The position numbers were made by a program, and so were the translations under genes. Shown one piece after another: positions 1 through 8,464 of a DNA stretch of 64,000 nt. The stretch is from Sphingomonas flavescens. GTDB lineage: Bacteria > Pseudomonadota > Alphaproteobacteria > Sphingomonadales > Sphingomonadaceae. Within the stretch, counting starts at the first letter, position 1, and every line of letters begins with the position of its first letter. The stretch is taken from positions 868,001 through 932,000 of the forward strand of contig NZ_CP133016.1 in assembly GCF_030866745.1 (NCBI RefSeq), written 5' to 3'. The notes beneath the pieces are model-generated. The model made no database searches and had not been told where the DNA came from. It worked only from the letters and a program-made list of their open reading frames with translations.

Positions 1-889
1 TCATGCGCTCCTTGGCGACAGGCCCTTCACCGCGCACCACCGCGTAGAATTCTTCCCAGTCGATCGTGCCGAAATCGTAGCCGCCCTTCTCCTCGTTCCA
101 GGCGAGATCCGGGTCCGGCACGGTCAGGCCAAGGAAGTCCGCCTGCGGCTTGGTGATGTCGACGAACTTCTGCCGCAGCTCGTCATTGGTCTCGCGCTTG
201 ATTCGCCAGCGCATCGACTGCGCCGTGTTGGGGCTATTCTCGTCGGGCGGGCCGAACATCATCAGGCTCGGCCACCACCAGCGGTTCAGCGCGTCCTGCG
301 CCATTCGCTTCTGCTCGGGCGTCCCGTTCGCCAGCGCGATCATGATCTCGTAGCCCTGGCGCTGGTGGAAGCTCTCTTCCTTGCACACGCGAACCATCGC
401 GCGGGCGTAGGGGCCGTAGCTCGTCCGCTGCAGCGGCACCTGGTTCATGATTGCCGCACCGTCGACCAGCCAGCCGATCGCGCCGATGTCCGCCCAGGTC
501 AGCGTCGGATAGTTGAAGATCGTCGAGTATTTCGCTTTGCCGCTGAGCAGCGCCTCGGTCATCTGATCCCGGCTCGTGCCCAAAGTCTCCGCCGCGCAAT
601 AGAGGTAGAGCCCGTGCCCCGCCTCGTCCTGCACCTTCGCGAGCAGGATCGCCTTGCGCCGAAGCGACGGCGCGCGCGTGATCCAGTTACCCTCAGGCAG
701 CATGCCGACGATCTCGCTGTGCGCATGCTGGCTAATCTGCCGCGTCAGCGTCCGCCGATAGGCCTCGGGCATCCAGTCCTTGGGCTCGATGAATTCATCC
801 GCCGCAACCCGCGCCTCGAACGCTTCGAGCAGCTTCGGGTCCTCGAGACTCTCGATCTTCGCGGTCTTCTGCAATTCCGTCGTGTACAT
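1..889 (-). CDS. paaA: 1,2-phenylacetyl-CoA epoxidase subunit A (3' end beyond window)
   Basis: Catalytic di-iron subunit of the multicomponent monooxygenase that epoxidises the ring of phenylacetyl-CoA in aerobic phenylacetate breakdown. The reverse strand reads from an ATG at 889 as [18 protein letters not shown] and stays open to base 1, giving 296 residues. Carboxylate-bridged di-iron motifs are visible: EIVG near residue 60, [10 protein letters not shown] near 88, and [12 protein letters not shown] near 170. E. coli PaaA is a little over 300 residues, so only the last residues should be missing. The downstream paaBCDE genes would lie outside the window. paaI and paaG follow at once on the other side, which supports the pathway. 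Family identity is secure by motif recall. Confidence 0.95.
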   Translation of the reverse strand, partial: MYTTELQKTAKIESLEDPKLLEAFEARVAADEFIEPKDWMPEAYRRTLTRQISQHAHSEIVGMLPEGNWITRAPSLRRKAILLAKVQDEAGHGLYLYCAAETLGTSRDQMTEALLSGKAKYSTIFNYPTLTWADIGAIGWLVDGAAIMNQVPLQRTSYGPYARAMVRVCKEESFHQRQGYEIMIALANGTPEQKRMAQDALNRWWWPSLMMFGPPDENSPNTAQSMRWRIKRETNDELRQKFVDITKPQADFLGLTVPDPDLAWNEEKGGYDFGTIDWEEFYAVVRGEGPVAKERM

Positions 890-920
890 GGCTGCGATGT
901 AGCTCCTGAGGGCGTAACGT

Positions 921-1346
921 TCAAACCTCGACGACCGCTCCGCCGAGCGTGCGCGAATAGCCGGTGAACTCGGCGACCTTGCGGCCATCTCCTGCACTTA
1001 CCGCAACGCGCGTCACGCCCGCTCTTCCCTCGCGCGCAATCTCGCTCGCTTCGGCGATCAGCGTCTCGCCCTCCTGCACCTTGTCGAGGAACACGATCGA
1101 CGCCTGCGCCGCGACGCTGGCGTTATTGGCGCCGTTGCAAACGTAGGCGAAGGCGCTGTCCGCGAGGGCGAAGATCATCCCGCCATGCGCAAAGCCGTGG
1201 CCGTTCAGCATGTCCGCGCGCACCACCATCGACACCCGCGCATAATCCTCGCGCACGTCCTCGATCTTCAGGTCCCAGGCCGGCCCGGTTCCCTCCGCCG
1301 CCAGCATGTGATCGGCCACGCGCCGCGCAAGTGAGTTTGCGTCCAC
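921..1346 (-). CDS. paaI: PaaI-type hotdog thioesterase
   Basis: Hydroxyphenylacetyl-CoA/acyl-CoA thioesterase that releases trapped CoA during phenylacetate catabolism. The hotdog signature [14 protein letters not shown] with the preceding NGHGFA is present, and the length (about 141 residues) fits the family. An ATG at 1373 is possible but would share its bases with the paaG start on the other strand. A GTG at 1346 is preferred because an AAGGAG Shine-Dalgarno sequence sits 5 bases upstream. It is transcribed toward paaA and lies 31 bases before the paaA start, so the two probably form one unit. The short space to paaG is then a compact divergent promoter region. Confidence 0.88.
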   Translation of the reverse strand: MDANSLARRVADHMLAAEGTGPAWDLKIEDVREDYARVSMVVRADMLNGHGFAHGGMIFALADSAFAYVCNGANNASVAAQASIVFLDKVQEGETLIAEASEIAREGRAGVTRVAVSAGDGRKVAEFTGYSRTLGGAVVEV

Positions 1347-1371
1347 ACCCTCTCCTTCGCTACGCTTTCGC

Positions 1372-2151
1372 ATGGCTTACGAGACCATCGACTTCAAGGC
1401 GGACGGCGCGATCGCCCGCATCACGCTCAACCGCCCAGACCGGCTCAACAGCTTCACCAAGGCGATGCATCAGGAATTGCGCGCGGCGATGGCCGAGGCT
1501 GAGACCGCGCGCGTCATCGTCGTCACCGGCGCGGGTCGAGGCTTCTGCGCGGGGCAGGACCTCAACGACCGGGCGGTGGCGCCCGGCGAAGCGGTCGATC
1601 TCGGCGACACGGTGGAAGTCTCCTGGAATCCGCTGGTCAGGCTGCTCGCCGAGGCCCCTCAGCCCATCATCGCCCGCGTGAACGGCGTCGCGGCTGGCGC
1701 AGGCGCCAGCCTCGCGCTCGCCTGCGACCTTGTCGTTGCCGCCCGCTCTGCCAAGTTCATCCAGAGCTTCGCCGCCATCGGCCTGGTGCCCGACACTGGC
1801 GGCAGCTGGCACCTGACGCGCCACCTCGGCCAGGCCCGCGCGATGGGCCTTGCGCTCACTGGCGAACCACTGACAGCCGAGCAGGCCGCGGACTGGGGCC
1901 TGATCTGGAGGTGCGTCGACGACGACGCGCTCGACGCCACGGTCGACGCGCTCGCCGAAAAGCTGGCCGCCATGCCGCCGCTCGGTCTCGCCGCGATCAA
2001 GAGCATGATCCGCACCAGCTGGGACCGCAGCCTCAATGAAGAACTCACGCTGCAGCGCGACGAAATGCGCCGCCTCGGTTTCACCGAAGACTATCGCGAG
2101 GGCGTCGCCGCCTTCCTCGAAAAGCGTCCGGCGACGTTCACGGGGCGCTGA
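1372..2151 (+). CDS. paaG: 2-(1,2-epoxy-1,2-dihydrophenyl)acetyl-CoA isomerase (enoyl-CoA hydratase family)
   Basis: Crotonase-fold enzyme that converts the ring epoxide made by PaaABCE into oxepin-CoA. Oxyanion-hole motifs are visible: GRGFCAGQDLNDR near residue 55-65 and NGVAAGAGASLALACDLV near 105. The AGQDL form is typical of PaaG rather than of housekeeping hydratases. The length, 259 residues, is usual. It is divergent from paaI/paaA, and paaZ, which handles the next step, is at 19.9 kb, so the pathway is split in this genome. PaaF or another crotonase cannot be fully excluded, but the context argues for PaaG. Confidence 0.85.
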   Translation: MAYETIDFKADGAIARITLNRPDRLNSFTKAMHQELRAAMAEAETARVIVVTGAGRGFCAGQDLNDRAVAPGEAVDLGDTVEVSWNPLVRLLAEAPQPIIARVNGVAAGAGASLALACDLVVAARSAKFIQSFAAIGLVPDTGGSWHLTRHLGQARAMGLALTGEPLTAEQAADWGLIWRCVDDDALDATVDALAEKLAAMPPLGLAAIKSMIRTSWDRSLNEELTLQRDEMRRLGFTEDYREGVAAFLEKRPATFTGR

Positions 2152-2153
2152 CG

Positions 2154-2345
2154 ATGCGCAGCGCGCTGATGATTCTAGGCATTCTCTGCGTGCTCATGGG
2201 CCTGCTGTGGGTCGGGCAGGGTTTCGGGATCATCCACTGGCCGGCATCGAGCTTCATGATCGACGAGCGCCCTTGGGCAACGCGCGGCGCAATCCTATCG
2301 GTTGTGGGCATCGCGCTGCTGATCGTTGCAACGCGAAAGCGCTAA
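2154..2345 (+). CDS. Small two-helix membrane protein
   Basis: A 63-residue protein of unknown function. Two hydrophobic segments (about residues 4-22 and 46-60) flank a short polar loop containing FMIDERPWATRG, and the tail ends in RKR. It starts two bases after the paaG stop and is probably co-transcribed with paaG. Its 3' end overlaps the convergent phosphotransferase gene by four bases. I do not recognise a named family. The membrane assignment is from hydrophobicity only. Confidence 0.65.
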   Translation: MRSALMILGILCVLMGLLWVGQGFGIIHWPASSFMIDERPWATRGAILSVVGIALLIVATRKR

Positions 2346-3361
2346 GCGCCCGCCCTCTGTGCAAAACTCCACGCCGTCTGCGCCAGCATCGGCACGCGCT
2401 TCGCCATTTCCGCGGCCTGCGCATGGCTCGCCGTCCGGTCGATCACGCGTTTCTTGATGCCCTGGACGATCCCCGCCAGCCGGAAGAGATTGTAAGCGAA
2501 ATACCAGTCGAGCTGGCCCGCAACCGGCACGCCGGAGCGCTCCGCGTAACGCTCGGCCGCTTCATTCAAGGTCGGAATTCCCAGCGCCGCCAAATCCAGC
2601 CCCGCCAGCCCAGCGGCCCCATCCGCCGGCATCATCCACTGCATCGCCAGGTAGGAAAAGTCCGCCAGCGGATCGCCCAAGGTTGCCAGCTCCCAGTCGA
2701 GGACCGCGGTCAGCGTCCCGTCGCCGTCGAACACGACATTGTCGATGCGATAGTCGCCATGCACCACCGACACCCGGGACTGCTCCGGCAGCGTGCCCGG
2801 CAGGAAGGCGATCAGCCGCTCCATCTCCGGAATATAGTCGGTCTCGGAATCGCGATACTGCCGCGTCCAGCGCGCGACCTGCCGCTCGAAATAATTGCCC
2901 GGCCGACCGAAGTCGCCGAGTTCGGCTTTCTCCGGATCGATCGTGTGGAGCTCGGCCAATGTGTCGACCAATTGCTCGTACATGCGACGCCGGGTCGCCG
3001 AGTCGAAATCGGGCAGCGCGCCGTTCGCATAGGGCCGACCCTTGGCCATCTCCATCACGTAAAAGATCGCGCCAATGATCTCCGGATCGTCACACAGAGC
3101 CAGCGGCTCCGGCACCGGAAACCCCAGCGGATACAGCCCCGACAGCAACCGATACTCGCGGTCGACCGCATGCGCTGAAGGCAGCAACGGCCCGAACGGC
3201 TTCCGCCGCAGCACATAATCGCCGGACGTCGCGTGGATGCGGTAAGTCGGGTTCGACTGCCCCGACGGGAACTTGGTCAGCGTAAGCGGCCCGGCGAACC
3301 CCTCGACATTGGCCTCCAGCCAATCCGCTAGGGCGCCTTCGTCGATCGCCTGCTCGCTCAT
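2342..3361 (-). CDS. APH-like phosphotransferase family protein (ACAD10/11-type kinase)
   Basis: Aminoglycoside-phosphotransferase-fold kinase of 339 residues. The catalytic Brenner-type motif reads [14 protein letters not shown] (about residues 195-208), and the metal-binding motif is the following [18 protein letters not shown]. Its start overlaps the stop of the upstream acyl-CoA dehydrogenase by four bases (ATGA), so the two are translationally coupled. In animals ACAD10/11 fuse these same two modules, and the bacterial levulinate pathway also pairs such a kinase with an ACAD to process 4-hydroxyacyl-CoA. I infer a similar role here. Antibiotic resistance is unlikely. Confidence 0.82.
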   Translation of the reverse strand: MSEQAIDEGALADWLEANVEGFAGPLTLTKFPSGQSNPTYRIHATSGDYVLRRKPFGPLLPSAHAVDREYRLLSGLYPLGFPVPEPLALCDDPEIIGAIFYVMEMAKGRPYANGALPDFDSATRRRMYEQLVDTLAELHTIDPEKAELGDFGRPGNYFERQVARWTRQYRDSETDYIPEMERLIAFLPGTLPEQSRVSVVHGDYRIDNVVFDGDGTLTAVLDWELATLGDPLADFSYLAMQWMMPADGAAGLAGLDLAALGIPTLNEAAERYAERSGVPVAGQLDWYFAYNLFRLAGIVQGIKKRVIDRTASHAQAAEMAKRVPMLAQTAWSFAQRAGA

Positions 3362-4593
3362 CGATGCTTTTTATATTCCAGCCGGGCGATCGCGCGGCGG
3401 TGCACCTCGTCCGGCCCGTCTGCCAGCCGCAGCGTCCGGATCGACGCATAGCTGCGGGCCAGCCCAGCATCCTCGGACACACCTGCCGCGCCGAAGGCTT
3501 GGATCGCATCGTCGATGATCTTCAGCGCCATGATCGGCGCCGCAACCTTGATCATTGCGATCTCGCCCTGCGCGGCCTTGTTGCCGGCGCGGTCCATCAT
3601 GTCTGCCGCCTTCAAGCACAGCAGCCGCGTCATCTCGATGTCGATGCGCGCATTGGCAACGCGCTCTTCCCACACGCCCTGCTCGGCGATCGTCTTGCCG
3701 AAGGTGGTGCGCGACATCAGCCGCTTGACCATCGCGTCGAGCGCCTCCTCGGCCGCGCCGATGGTCCGCATGCAATGGTGGATGCGCCCCGGCCCAAGCC
3801 GCCCCTGCGCGATCTCGAACCCGCGGCCCTCGCCCAGCAGCATGTTCGACGGCGGCACGCGCACGTCGTCGAGCTCGATTTCCATGTGCCCGTGAGGCGC
3901 ATCGTCATAGCCGAACACCGGCAGGTGCCGCTTGATCGTCACGCCGGGCGCGTCGAGCGGCAGCAGGATCATCGACTGCTGCTTGTGCTTCTCGGCCTCC
4001 GGATCGGTCTTGCCCATCAGGATCGCGACCTTGCAGCGCGGATCCCCCGCCCCGCTCGACCACCATTTGCGTCCGTTCACGACATATTCGTTGCCGCGCA
4101 TCTCGATGCGGCACTTGATGTTGGTCGCGTCGGACGAGGCGACGTCCGGCTCGGTCATCAAAAAGGCCGAGCGGATCTGGCCTTCCATCAGCGGCTCGAG
4201 CCACTCGTCCTTCTGCTCGCGCGTGCCGTAGCGGTTGAGCACCTCCATGTTGCCCGTGTCGGGCGCGGAGCAGTTGAAGACCTCCGACGACCACAGGATG
4301 CGCCCCATCTCCTCGGCGCACAGCGCATATTCGAGGTTGCTCAAACCCGGCCCGTCGAATTTGAAGCTGTCGTCCACCGGGGTGGCGCCGTGGGACGGGG
4401 GCATGAACAGGTTCCACAGCCCCTGCGCCCGCGCCTTTTCCTTCAGTTCCTCGACGACCGGGAGCTCTTTCCATCGCCCGCCCTCGCGCTGCTGCGCGTC
4501 GTAATCGCCGGCGCGGGGCCGTACTTCGCTGTTCATGAAATCGCGGACGCGGTCGCGCCAACCGGTCTCCGTGGAGCTGAGGCTGAAGTCCAT
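3358..4593 (-). CDS. Acyl-CoA dehydrogenase (ACAD10/11-like)
   Basis: FAD-dependent acyl-CoA dehydrogenase fold, 411 residues. Recognisable blocks are [16 protein letters not shown] (FAD/substrate loop, about residue 145), [15 protein letters not shown], and the C-terminal [16 protein letters not shown] and [16 protein letters not shown]. It is translationally coupled to the APH-like kinase gene downstream. The pair resembles the split equivalent of animal ACAD11, which is linked to phosphorylation and elimination of 4-hydroxyacyl-CoA. The substrate is therefore inferred to be a hydroxylated or branched acyl-CoA rather than a simple fatty acid. It is divergent from the SDR at 4639, with about 45 bases between starts. 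Confidence 0.88.
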   Translation of the reverse strand: MDFSLSSTETGWRDRVRDFMNSEVRPRAGDYDAQQREGGRWKELPVVEELKEKARAQGLWNLFMPPSHGATPVDDSFKFDGPGLSNLEYALCAEEMGRILWSSEVFNCSAPDTGNMEVLNRYGTREQKDEWLEPLMEGQIRSAFLMTEPDVASSDATNIKCRIEMRGNEYVVNGRKWWSSGAGDPRCKVAILMGKTDPEAEKHKQQSMILLPLDAPGVTIKRHLPVFGYDDAPHGHMEIELDDVRVPPSNMLLGEGRGFEIAQGRLGPGRIHHCMRTIGAAEEALDAMVKRLMSRTTFGKTIAEQGVWEERVANARIDIEMTRLLCLKAADMMDRAGNKAAQGEIAMIKVAAPIMALKIIDDAIQAFGAAGVSEDAGLARSYASIRTLRLADGPDEVHRRAIARLEYKKHR

Positions 4594-4638
4594 GGCCGCG
4601 GCCTATCAGCAACAGTGTCGGTTGGCTATGAGGGCCGC

Positions 4639-5388
4639 ATGGCAAGACTGGCAGGCAAGGTCGCGATCGTCACCGGCGCGGCATCGGGCATCGGCAAGGC
4701 GACGGTCGAACTGTTCCGAAGCGAGGGCGCAACGGTCATCGGCGCGGACGTCGGCGATGGCGCGGACCGCCGCTCGGACGCCGGCGACGAAGCGGACGTC
4801 AAAAGCCTGATCGAGGAAGTCGCCGCGGAATACGGCCGGCTCGACATCATGTTCGCCAACGCCGGCGTCTCCGGCGGCTTTTCCTCCATCGCCGAGCAGA
4901 CCGCCGAGGACTGGGCCGAGATCCTCCGCGTCAACCTGATCGGCCCGTTCCTCGCCATCAAATATGCCGCGCCTTTGATGCGCGAGCGCGGCGGCTCGAT
5001 CATCTGCACCGCCAGCGTTGCGGGCCTGCGCAGCGGCGCCGGCGGCGCAGCCTATTCCGCCAGCAAGGCGGGCGTCATCAACCTCGTCCAGACCGCCGCG
5101 CAGCAGCTCTCCGGAAGCGGCATCCGCGTCAACGCCATTTGCCCCGGCCTCATTGAAACCGGCATGACCAAGCCGATCTACGACATGGCCCGCGACCGCG
5201 GCCAGGAAAAGCGCATCGGTGAGCTCAACCCGCTCGCCCGCGGCGGCGAACCGAGCGAGATCGCGCAGGCCGCCCTCTTCCTTGCATCCGACGACGCCAG
5301 CTACGTCAACGGCACCGCGCTGGTCGTCGACGGCGGCCTCGCGAGCAGCCACCCGACCACGCGCCGCTTCGACATAAGAATGCTTTGA
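4639..5388 (+). CDS. SDR family oxidoreductase
   Basis: Classical short-chain dehydrogenase/reductase, 249 residues. The NAD(P)-binding glycine motif [10 protein letters not shown] is at residues 13-22, NAG at about 80, the catalytic Ser in CTASVAG, and YSASKAG (Tyr/Lys) at about 142. VDGGLASS closes the fold. It is divergent from the ACAD/kinase pair and may share its promoter region, so a 3-hydroxyacyl-CoA or alcohol substrate in the same route is plausible. The substrate cannot be read from sequence. Confidence 0.85.
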   Translation: MARLAGKVAIVTGAASGIGKATVELFRSEGATVIGADVGDGADRRSDAGDEADVKSLIEEVAAEYGRLDIMFANAGVSGGFSSIAEQTAEDWAEILRVNLIGPFLAIKYAAPLMRERGGSIICTASVAGLRSGAGGAAYSASKAGVINLVQTAAQQLSGSGIRVNAICPGLIETGMTKPIYDMARDRGQEKRIGELNPLARGGEPSEIAQAALFLASDDASYVNGTALVVDGGLASSHPTTRRFDIRML

Positions 5389-5399
5389 AGCGCTTGCGC

Positions 5400-6083
5400 T
5401 CAGACTAGCTGGGGAAATGCGTGCTCGGCACGGCGGCTCCGCCGCGCGATGGCGCCGATCGCGAAGAACCCGACCAGCAGCATCGCCCAGGTTGAAGGCT
5501 CCGGCACGGCCGTCGTCGAGAAGCGGGTCACCAGGCCGTTCGACCCGGTGGCATAGGGACCGGTACCGCTCGTGCGGTACATGTTCGACATCTGGTCCCC
5601 GACCGTCGAGCTGTAGCTCCAGGCGTTGAAGTCGTTGGGCGAACCCGCGGTCTGGATGTCGAGCAGCAGATTGCCCAGGGCTGGATTGTAGGTGAAGCTG
5701 TTGCCCACGAACGTGTAGCTGGTGCCCGGCGTGAACGTGCCGAAGCTCGACAGCAACGTGCCGCGATTGAGCGCCGGGTTGGTCGTCAGGCCATCGACCG
5801 GCAGGTTCGTCAGGTAAAATGAGAACGTGTACGAACTGAGATTGCTCGTCAGCGCGCCAAACCCTGCCGCGGCGAAAAAGTCGACGGTGTTGATCGTCGT
5901 CACACCCGAGAACGCCGATGCGCCGTAAACCTGCTGGTAGGTCCCAGTGTAGCTGCAGCTGAACGGGAAACAATTCCCGCCGATCGACGGCGTGCCAACG
6001 GTCACGGACGCCGCGGCCGGCGCGACCAGGGCAGAACTCATGATCAACGCGGCCGTCAGCCGCAGGCTTATACGCTTGTACAT
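5400..6083 (-). CDS. PEPxxWA-CTERM sorting-domain protein
   Basis: Exported protein of 227 residues. It has an N-terminal signal peptide (MYKRISLRLTAALIMSS, cleavage near AAASV), a Gly/Ser/Thr/Asn-rich beta-type body, and a C-terminal PEP-CTERM signal: VPEPSTWAMLLVGFF followed by ARRSRR. The PEPSTWAM form is the PEPxxWA variant common in sphingomonads. It predicts processing by an exosortase and surface or exopolysaccharide association. I chose the ATG at 6083 over the one at 6098 because AAGGGGA lies just upstream of it. It is convergent with the SDR, and its exact function is unknown. Confidence 0.85.
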   Translation of the reverse strand: MYKRISLRLTAALIMSSALVAPAAASVTVGTPSIGGNCFPFSCSYTGTYQQVYGASAFSGVTTINTVDFFAAAGFGALTSNLSSYTFSFYLTNLPVDGLTTNPALNRGTLLSSFGTFTPGTSYTFVGNSFTYNPALGNLLLDIQTAGSPNDFNAWSYSSTVGDQMSNMYRTSGTGPYATGSNGLVTRFSTTAVPEPSTWAMLLVGFFAIGAIARRSRRAEHAFPQLV

Positions 6084-6178
6084 CTTGTCCCCTTCCACCG
6101 CGGGATCGCGGCGAGAGGCCGATTAATCGCGTGCTGATTAATTTTTAGTATAACGATCTGCGTTAACGCGAAGGTTGA

Positions 6179-7345
6179 TCAAATTTGTGGCTGGTAAGAC
6201 ATGAACAAACCAGCATCGCGGAGGAGTCTGATGACATGGTCGACCTCTTCGGGGGTCAGCCACGCGTATCGCGCCTGGAGTTGCTCTCGTGAAAACGTCT
6301 GCTGACCGAGCGTCCACTCAATAAGCTCGCCGAGAATGCCCACGGTCTGCGTCCCGCCCGAGTGTCGCAACAATGCGCCGGCCTCAGTCCATAGCACCGC
6401 ACCCGGCTGCCCCGTGGTTGCAAAGTGTTCCAGCGGCTGACGGTCGCGCAGCGCCAGCGCCGGATCACCGAGCACCCGCTCACGCTGTTGCTTGATAACC
6501 TCCGTCTCCAGCAATGGCGAACCCAGCAGCTCGCCCACTGCCGCGCCCAGTTCCTGCAACCGCGCGCGCAAGGCCGCCGGATCATCCCGCCCATCGGGAA
6601 GATAAGCGCGGAAGCGAGGGTCCCGCTTCGCCAATCTTTCCATCAGGCTGAACAGCGCCAGCCCGTTCATCGGCTCGACGCCGAACGTCAGGTGCAGCGA
6701 TGCGTCACTACTCGCCAGCGCATCGTGGAAGAACCCGCGAGGGATATACAGCAGGTCACCCGGCTGCATCGTAACGGTCATCATCACCCGACCCTTGGCG
6801 CGGTCGATCGTGCCTTGCGCATCCGGCCCCTGGATCGTCTCCACCGGCGCATCGGCGCGGTTCTCGTAGATCTGCCAGACCTTTTCGCCCTCAAGTTGGA
6901 CGGCGAAGACCTCGTGCAAATCGCAGTGGCTCGCAAAGGCGCGAACGCCCTGGAACGAGCAATATACGTTGGCCCCCGCCGTCCCGGCGAACTGCCGCGA
7001 CAGCATGGCCGTCGCGCCGCGCACCACCGGCTCGATCGCCTCGACATGATCGCCGACCAGGCTGGCGCCCATGCGCAAGAACATCTCGACCTTCGCCGGG
7101 TCCGCCAGCCGCGTGGCGCCCTTCGCATCCAGGAAATGCTCGCCAGCCACCGGGCGGCTGTTGAGGATCAGCTTGATGTTCTGCTCGGTCCAGTGCGGCC
7201 GCACCGCCAGCAACTGCTCCAGCCGCTCCATCGAGAGCAGCCCGCCACGCGGCGAAGCGCCACGGATGTGCACGGGTCGCTTGCCGAAATAGTCGGCAAC
7301 GAACGTCTCGACGGCCATCGGCGCGATGAAGTCGGCAAATTCCAT
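6179..7345 (-). CDS. JmjC/cupin-domain oxygenase (RoxA/YcfD- or NO66-like)
   Basis: Probable Fe(II)/2-oxoglutarate-dependent protein hydroxylase, 388 residues. The N-terminus (VADYFGKRPVHIRGA) matches the start of YcfD-type ribosomal oxygenases. The iron ligands are visible as HCD in SHCDLHEVFAVQLEGEKVW (about residues 140-157) and the distal His in YIPRGFFHDALA (about 205). A C-terminal winged-helix-like part follows (LTPEEVDHVIRLL). Known family members hydroxylate ribosomal proteins such as uL16 on Arg or His, and that substrate is inferred. It is a stand-alone gene, divergent from the DUF1993 gene. Confidence 0.8.
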   Translation of the reverse strand: MEFADFIAPMAVETFVADYFGKRPVHIRGASPRGGLLSMERLEQLLAVRPHWTEQNIKLILNSRPVAGEHFLDAKGATRLADPAKVEMFLRMGASLVGDHVEAIEPVVRGATAMLSRQFAGTAGANVYCSFQGVRAFASHCDLHEVFAVQLEGEKVWQIYENRADAPVETIQGPDAQGTIDRAKGRVMMTVTMQPGDLLYIPRGFFHDALASSDASLHLTFGVEPMNGLALFSLMERLAKRDPRFRAYLPDGRDDPAALRARLQELGAAVGELLGSPLLETEVIKQQRERVLGDPALALRDRQPLEHFATTGQPGAVLWTEAGALLRHSGGTQTVGILGELIEWTLGQQTFSREQLQARYAWLTPEEVDHVIRLLRDAGLFMSYQPQI

Positions 7346-7418
7346 CGCCGCGGCTTACCGGCATTGCGGCGAGGCGGCAAAGCGCTCATGCCACGCGCGA
7401 AATCGACGGGAGAAAGCG

Positions 7419-7934
7419 ATGAGTTTCGGATTGTGGGAAGCCTCGGTGCCGCTGTTCGTCAACACCCTCACCGACATGCGCGCCTGGCTCGATAAGGCTG
7501 CGGCCGAAGGGGACGAGGCCGCGCTCCTGGCGGCAGCGCTCGCCCCCGACATGAAGCCGCTGCCCGCGCAATATCAGATCGCCTCGGACACGGCGAAGAA
7601 CGCGCTCGCCCGCCTCACGGGAACCGAAGCGCCCGCCATGCCGGACACCGAGCAAAGCTTTGCCGAGCTTCGCGAGCGGTGCGACAAGACCATTTCCTAT
7701 CTGCAGCAATTCGACGCCGCATCGCTCGCAGACGCGGAGACGCGCGATGTCGAGCTGCGCTTCCCCAATGGCATGGGTTATCGCTGGCCCGGCGCCGCCT
7801 ATCTCACCGGTTTCGCGCTGCCCAACTTCTACTTCCACGCGACCACCGCCTACGCGATCCTGCGCAACGCCGGCGTCGCGCTAGGCAAGCCCGATTTCCT
7901 CCAACACCTCGGCCCGCCCAACCTCACCGCATGA
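7419..7934 (+). CDS. DUF1993 family protein
   Basis: A 171-residue cytosolic protein starting MSFGLWEASVPLFVNTL, which fits the DUF1993 (DinB-like helical bundle) family by its N-terminal VPxFxxxLxxMxxWLDKA pattern and its C-terminal NFYFHATTAYAILRNAGVxLGKxDFL block. The conserved His in FYFHATTAY may correspond to a metal ligand of the DinB fold. No biochemical role is established. Its stop overlaps the next start (ATGA), so the pair is an operon. The start is supported by GGGAGAAAG seven bases upstream. Confidence 0.8.
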   Translation: MSFGLWEASVPLFVNTLTDMRAWLDKAAAEGDEAALLAAALAPDMKPLPAQYQIASDTAKNALARLTGTEAPAMPDTEQSFAELRERCDKTISYLQQFDAASLADAETRDVELRFPNGMGYRWPGAAYLTGFALPNFYFHATTAYAILRNAGVALGKPDFLQHLGPPNLTA

Positions 7935-8191
7935 ACTTCGACGACCAGATCCGCCGCTACTTCGGGACCGCGGACCTCGCCGCCGTCCCGCCCGCCGCGC
8001 TCGAAGCGGGTATCGAGCGCATGCAGGTCGACCTCGGCCTTGCCCAGGACCGCGGCGAGCGCTTCGCCTTGTGGGCGATCCTCCAGACTCTCGGCGCTTC
8101 GCCCGACCTCGACGCGGTGTTCAAGGACTCGAGCGAACGCGACGCGGCCCGCAACTTTATGGAACTGATGGGCGGCGAAGCTCAGACCTGA
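7931..8191 (+). CDS. Small hypothetical protein
   Basis: An 86-residue soluble protein (MNFDDQIRRYFGTADL) of unknown function, helical and acidic by composition, with no signal peptide or membrane segment. It is coupled to the DUF1993 gene by an ATGA overlap, which is the best support for it being real. The motif RRYFGT at the start and the length are reminiscent of small sphingomonad conserved hypotheticals, but I cannot name a family. Downstream, 8192-8464 holds an interspersed repeat relic and no gene. Confidence 0.65.
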   Translation: MNFDDQIRRYFGTADLAAVPPAALEAGIERMQVDLGLAQDRGERFALWAILQTLGASPDLDAVFKDSSERDAARNFMELMGGEAQT

Positions 8192-8212
8192 AATGCTGGT
8201 CGCTGCCGTCGG

Positions 8213-8234
8213 CTTTCGACCCATTGCGGACATT
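8213..8234. repeat. Interspersed palindromic-type repeat, degenerate copy 1
   Basis: A short element with core ACCCATTGCGG. It matches the copy at 14143-14164 in 18 of 22 positions. Spurious translations across it read MSAMGRKPTAAT and NVRNGSKADG, which I recall as typical false ORFs from a short repeat widespread in sphingomonads. Here the left arm of the palindrome is degraded. Confidence 0.55.
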
Positions 8235-8464
8235 CACGATACTTCTGATGATGAGGTATGAACCCGCTCCTCTGTGCGGGCATCTTTGGGTTACTTGCTG
8301 ATCTTCAGTGGTTGCCCCGCACCCCTTATCCGCGATGTGCGAGCCCGGCACCTAACGATGCCAGGCCATACATGCTTTTCGAGACCTATCAGCTGACGCT
8401 GGGCCCGATCGGCGGTGGCGCGAAAGAGCAACAGGGAACTGGCCAGGGTCCGTGAGACTGGCAG

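Noticed and set aside
365..967. 200-residue plus-strand ORF across paaA
   Set aside because: It lies antisense to paaA, which has clear di-iron motifs; the ORF is Arg/Ala/His-rich shadow sequence typical of GC-rich DNA.
2036..3178. 380-residue plus-strand ORF
   Set aside because: It is antisense to the APH-like kinase and overlaps the end of paaG in another frame; composition is Arg/His-rich with no motif.
8192..8464. Short ORFs between the small hypothetical gene and the FG-GAP gene
   Set aside because: Peptides such as MSAMGRKPTAAT derive from the interspersed repeat; no ribosome site or conserved frame is seen.
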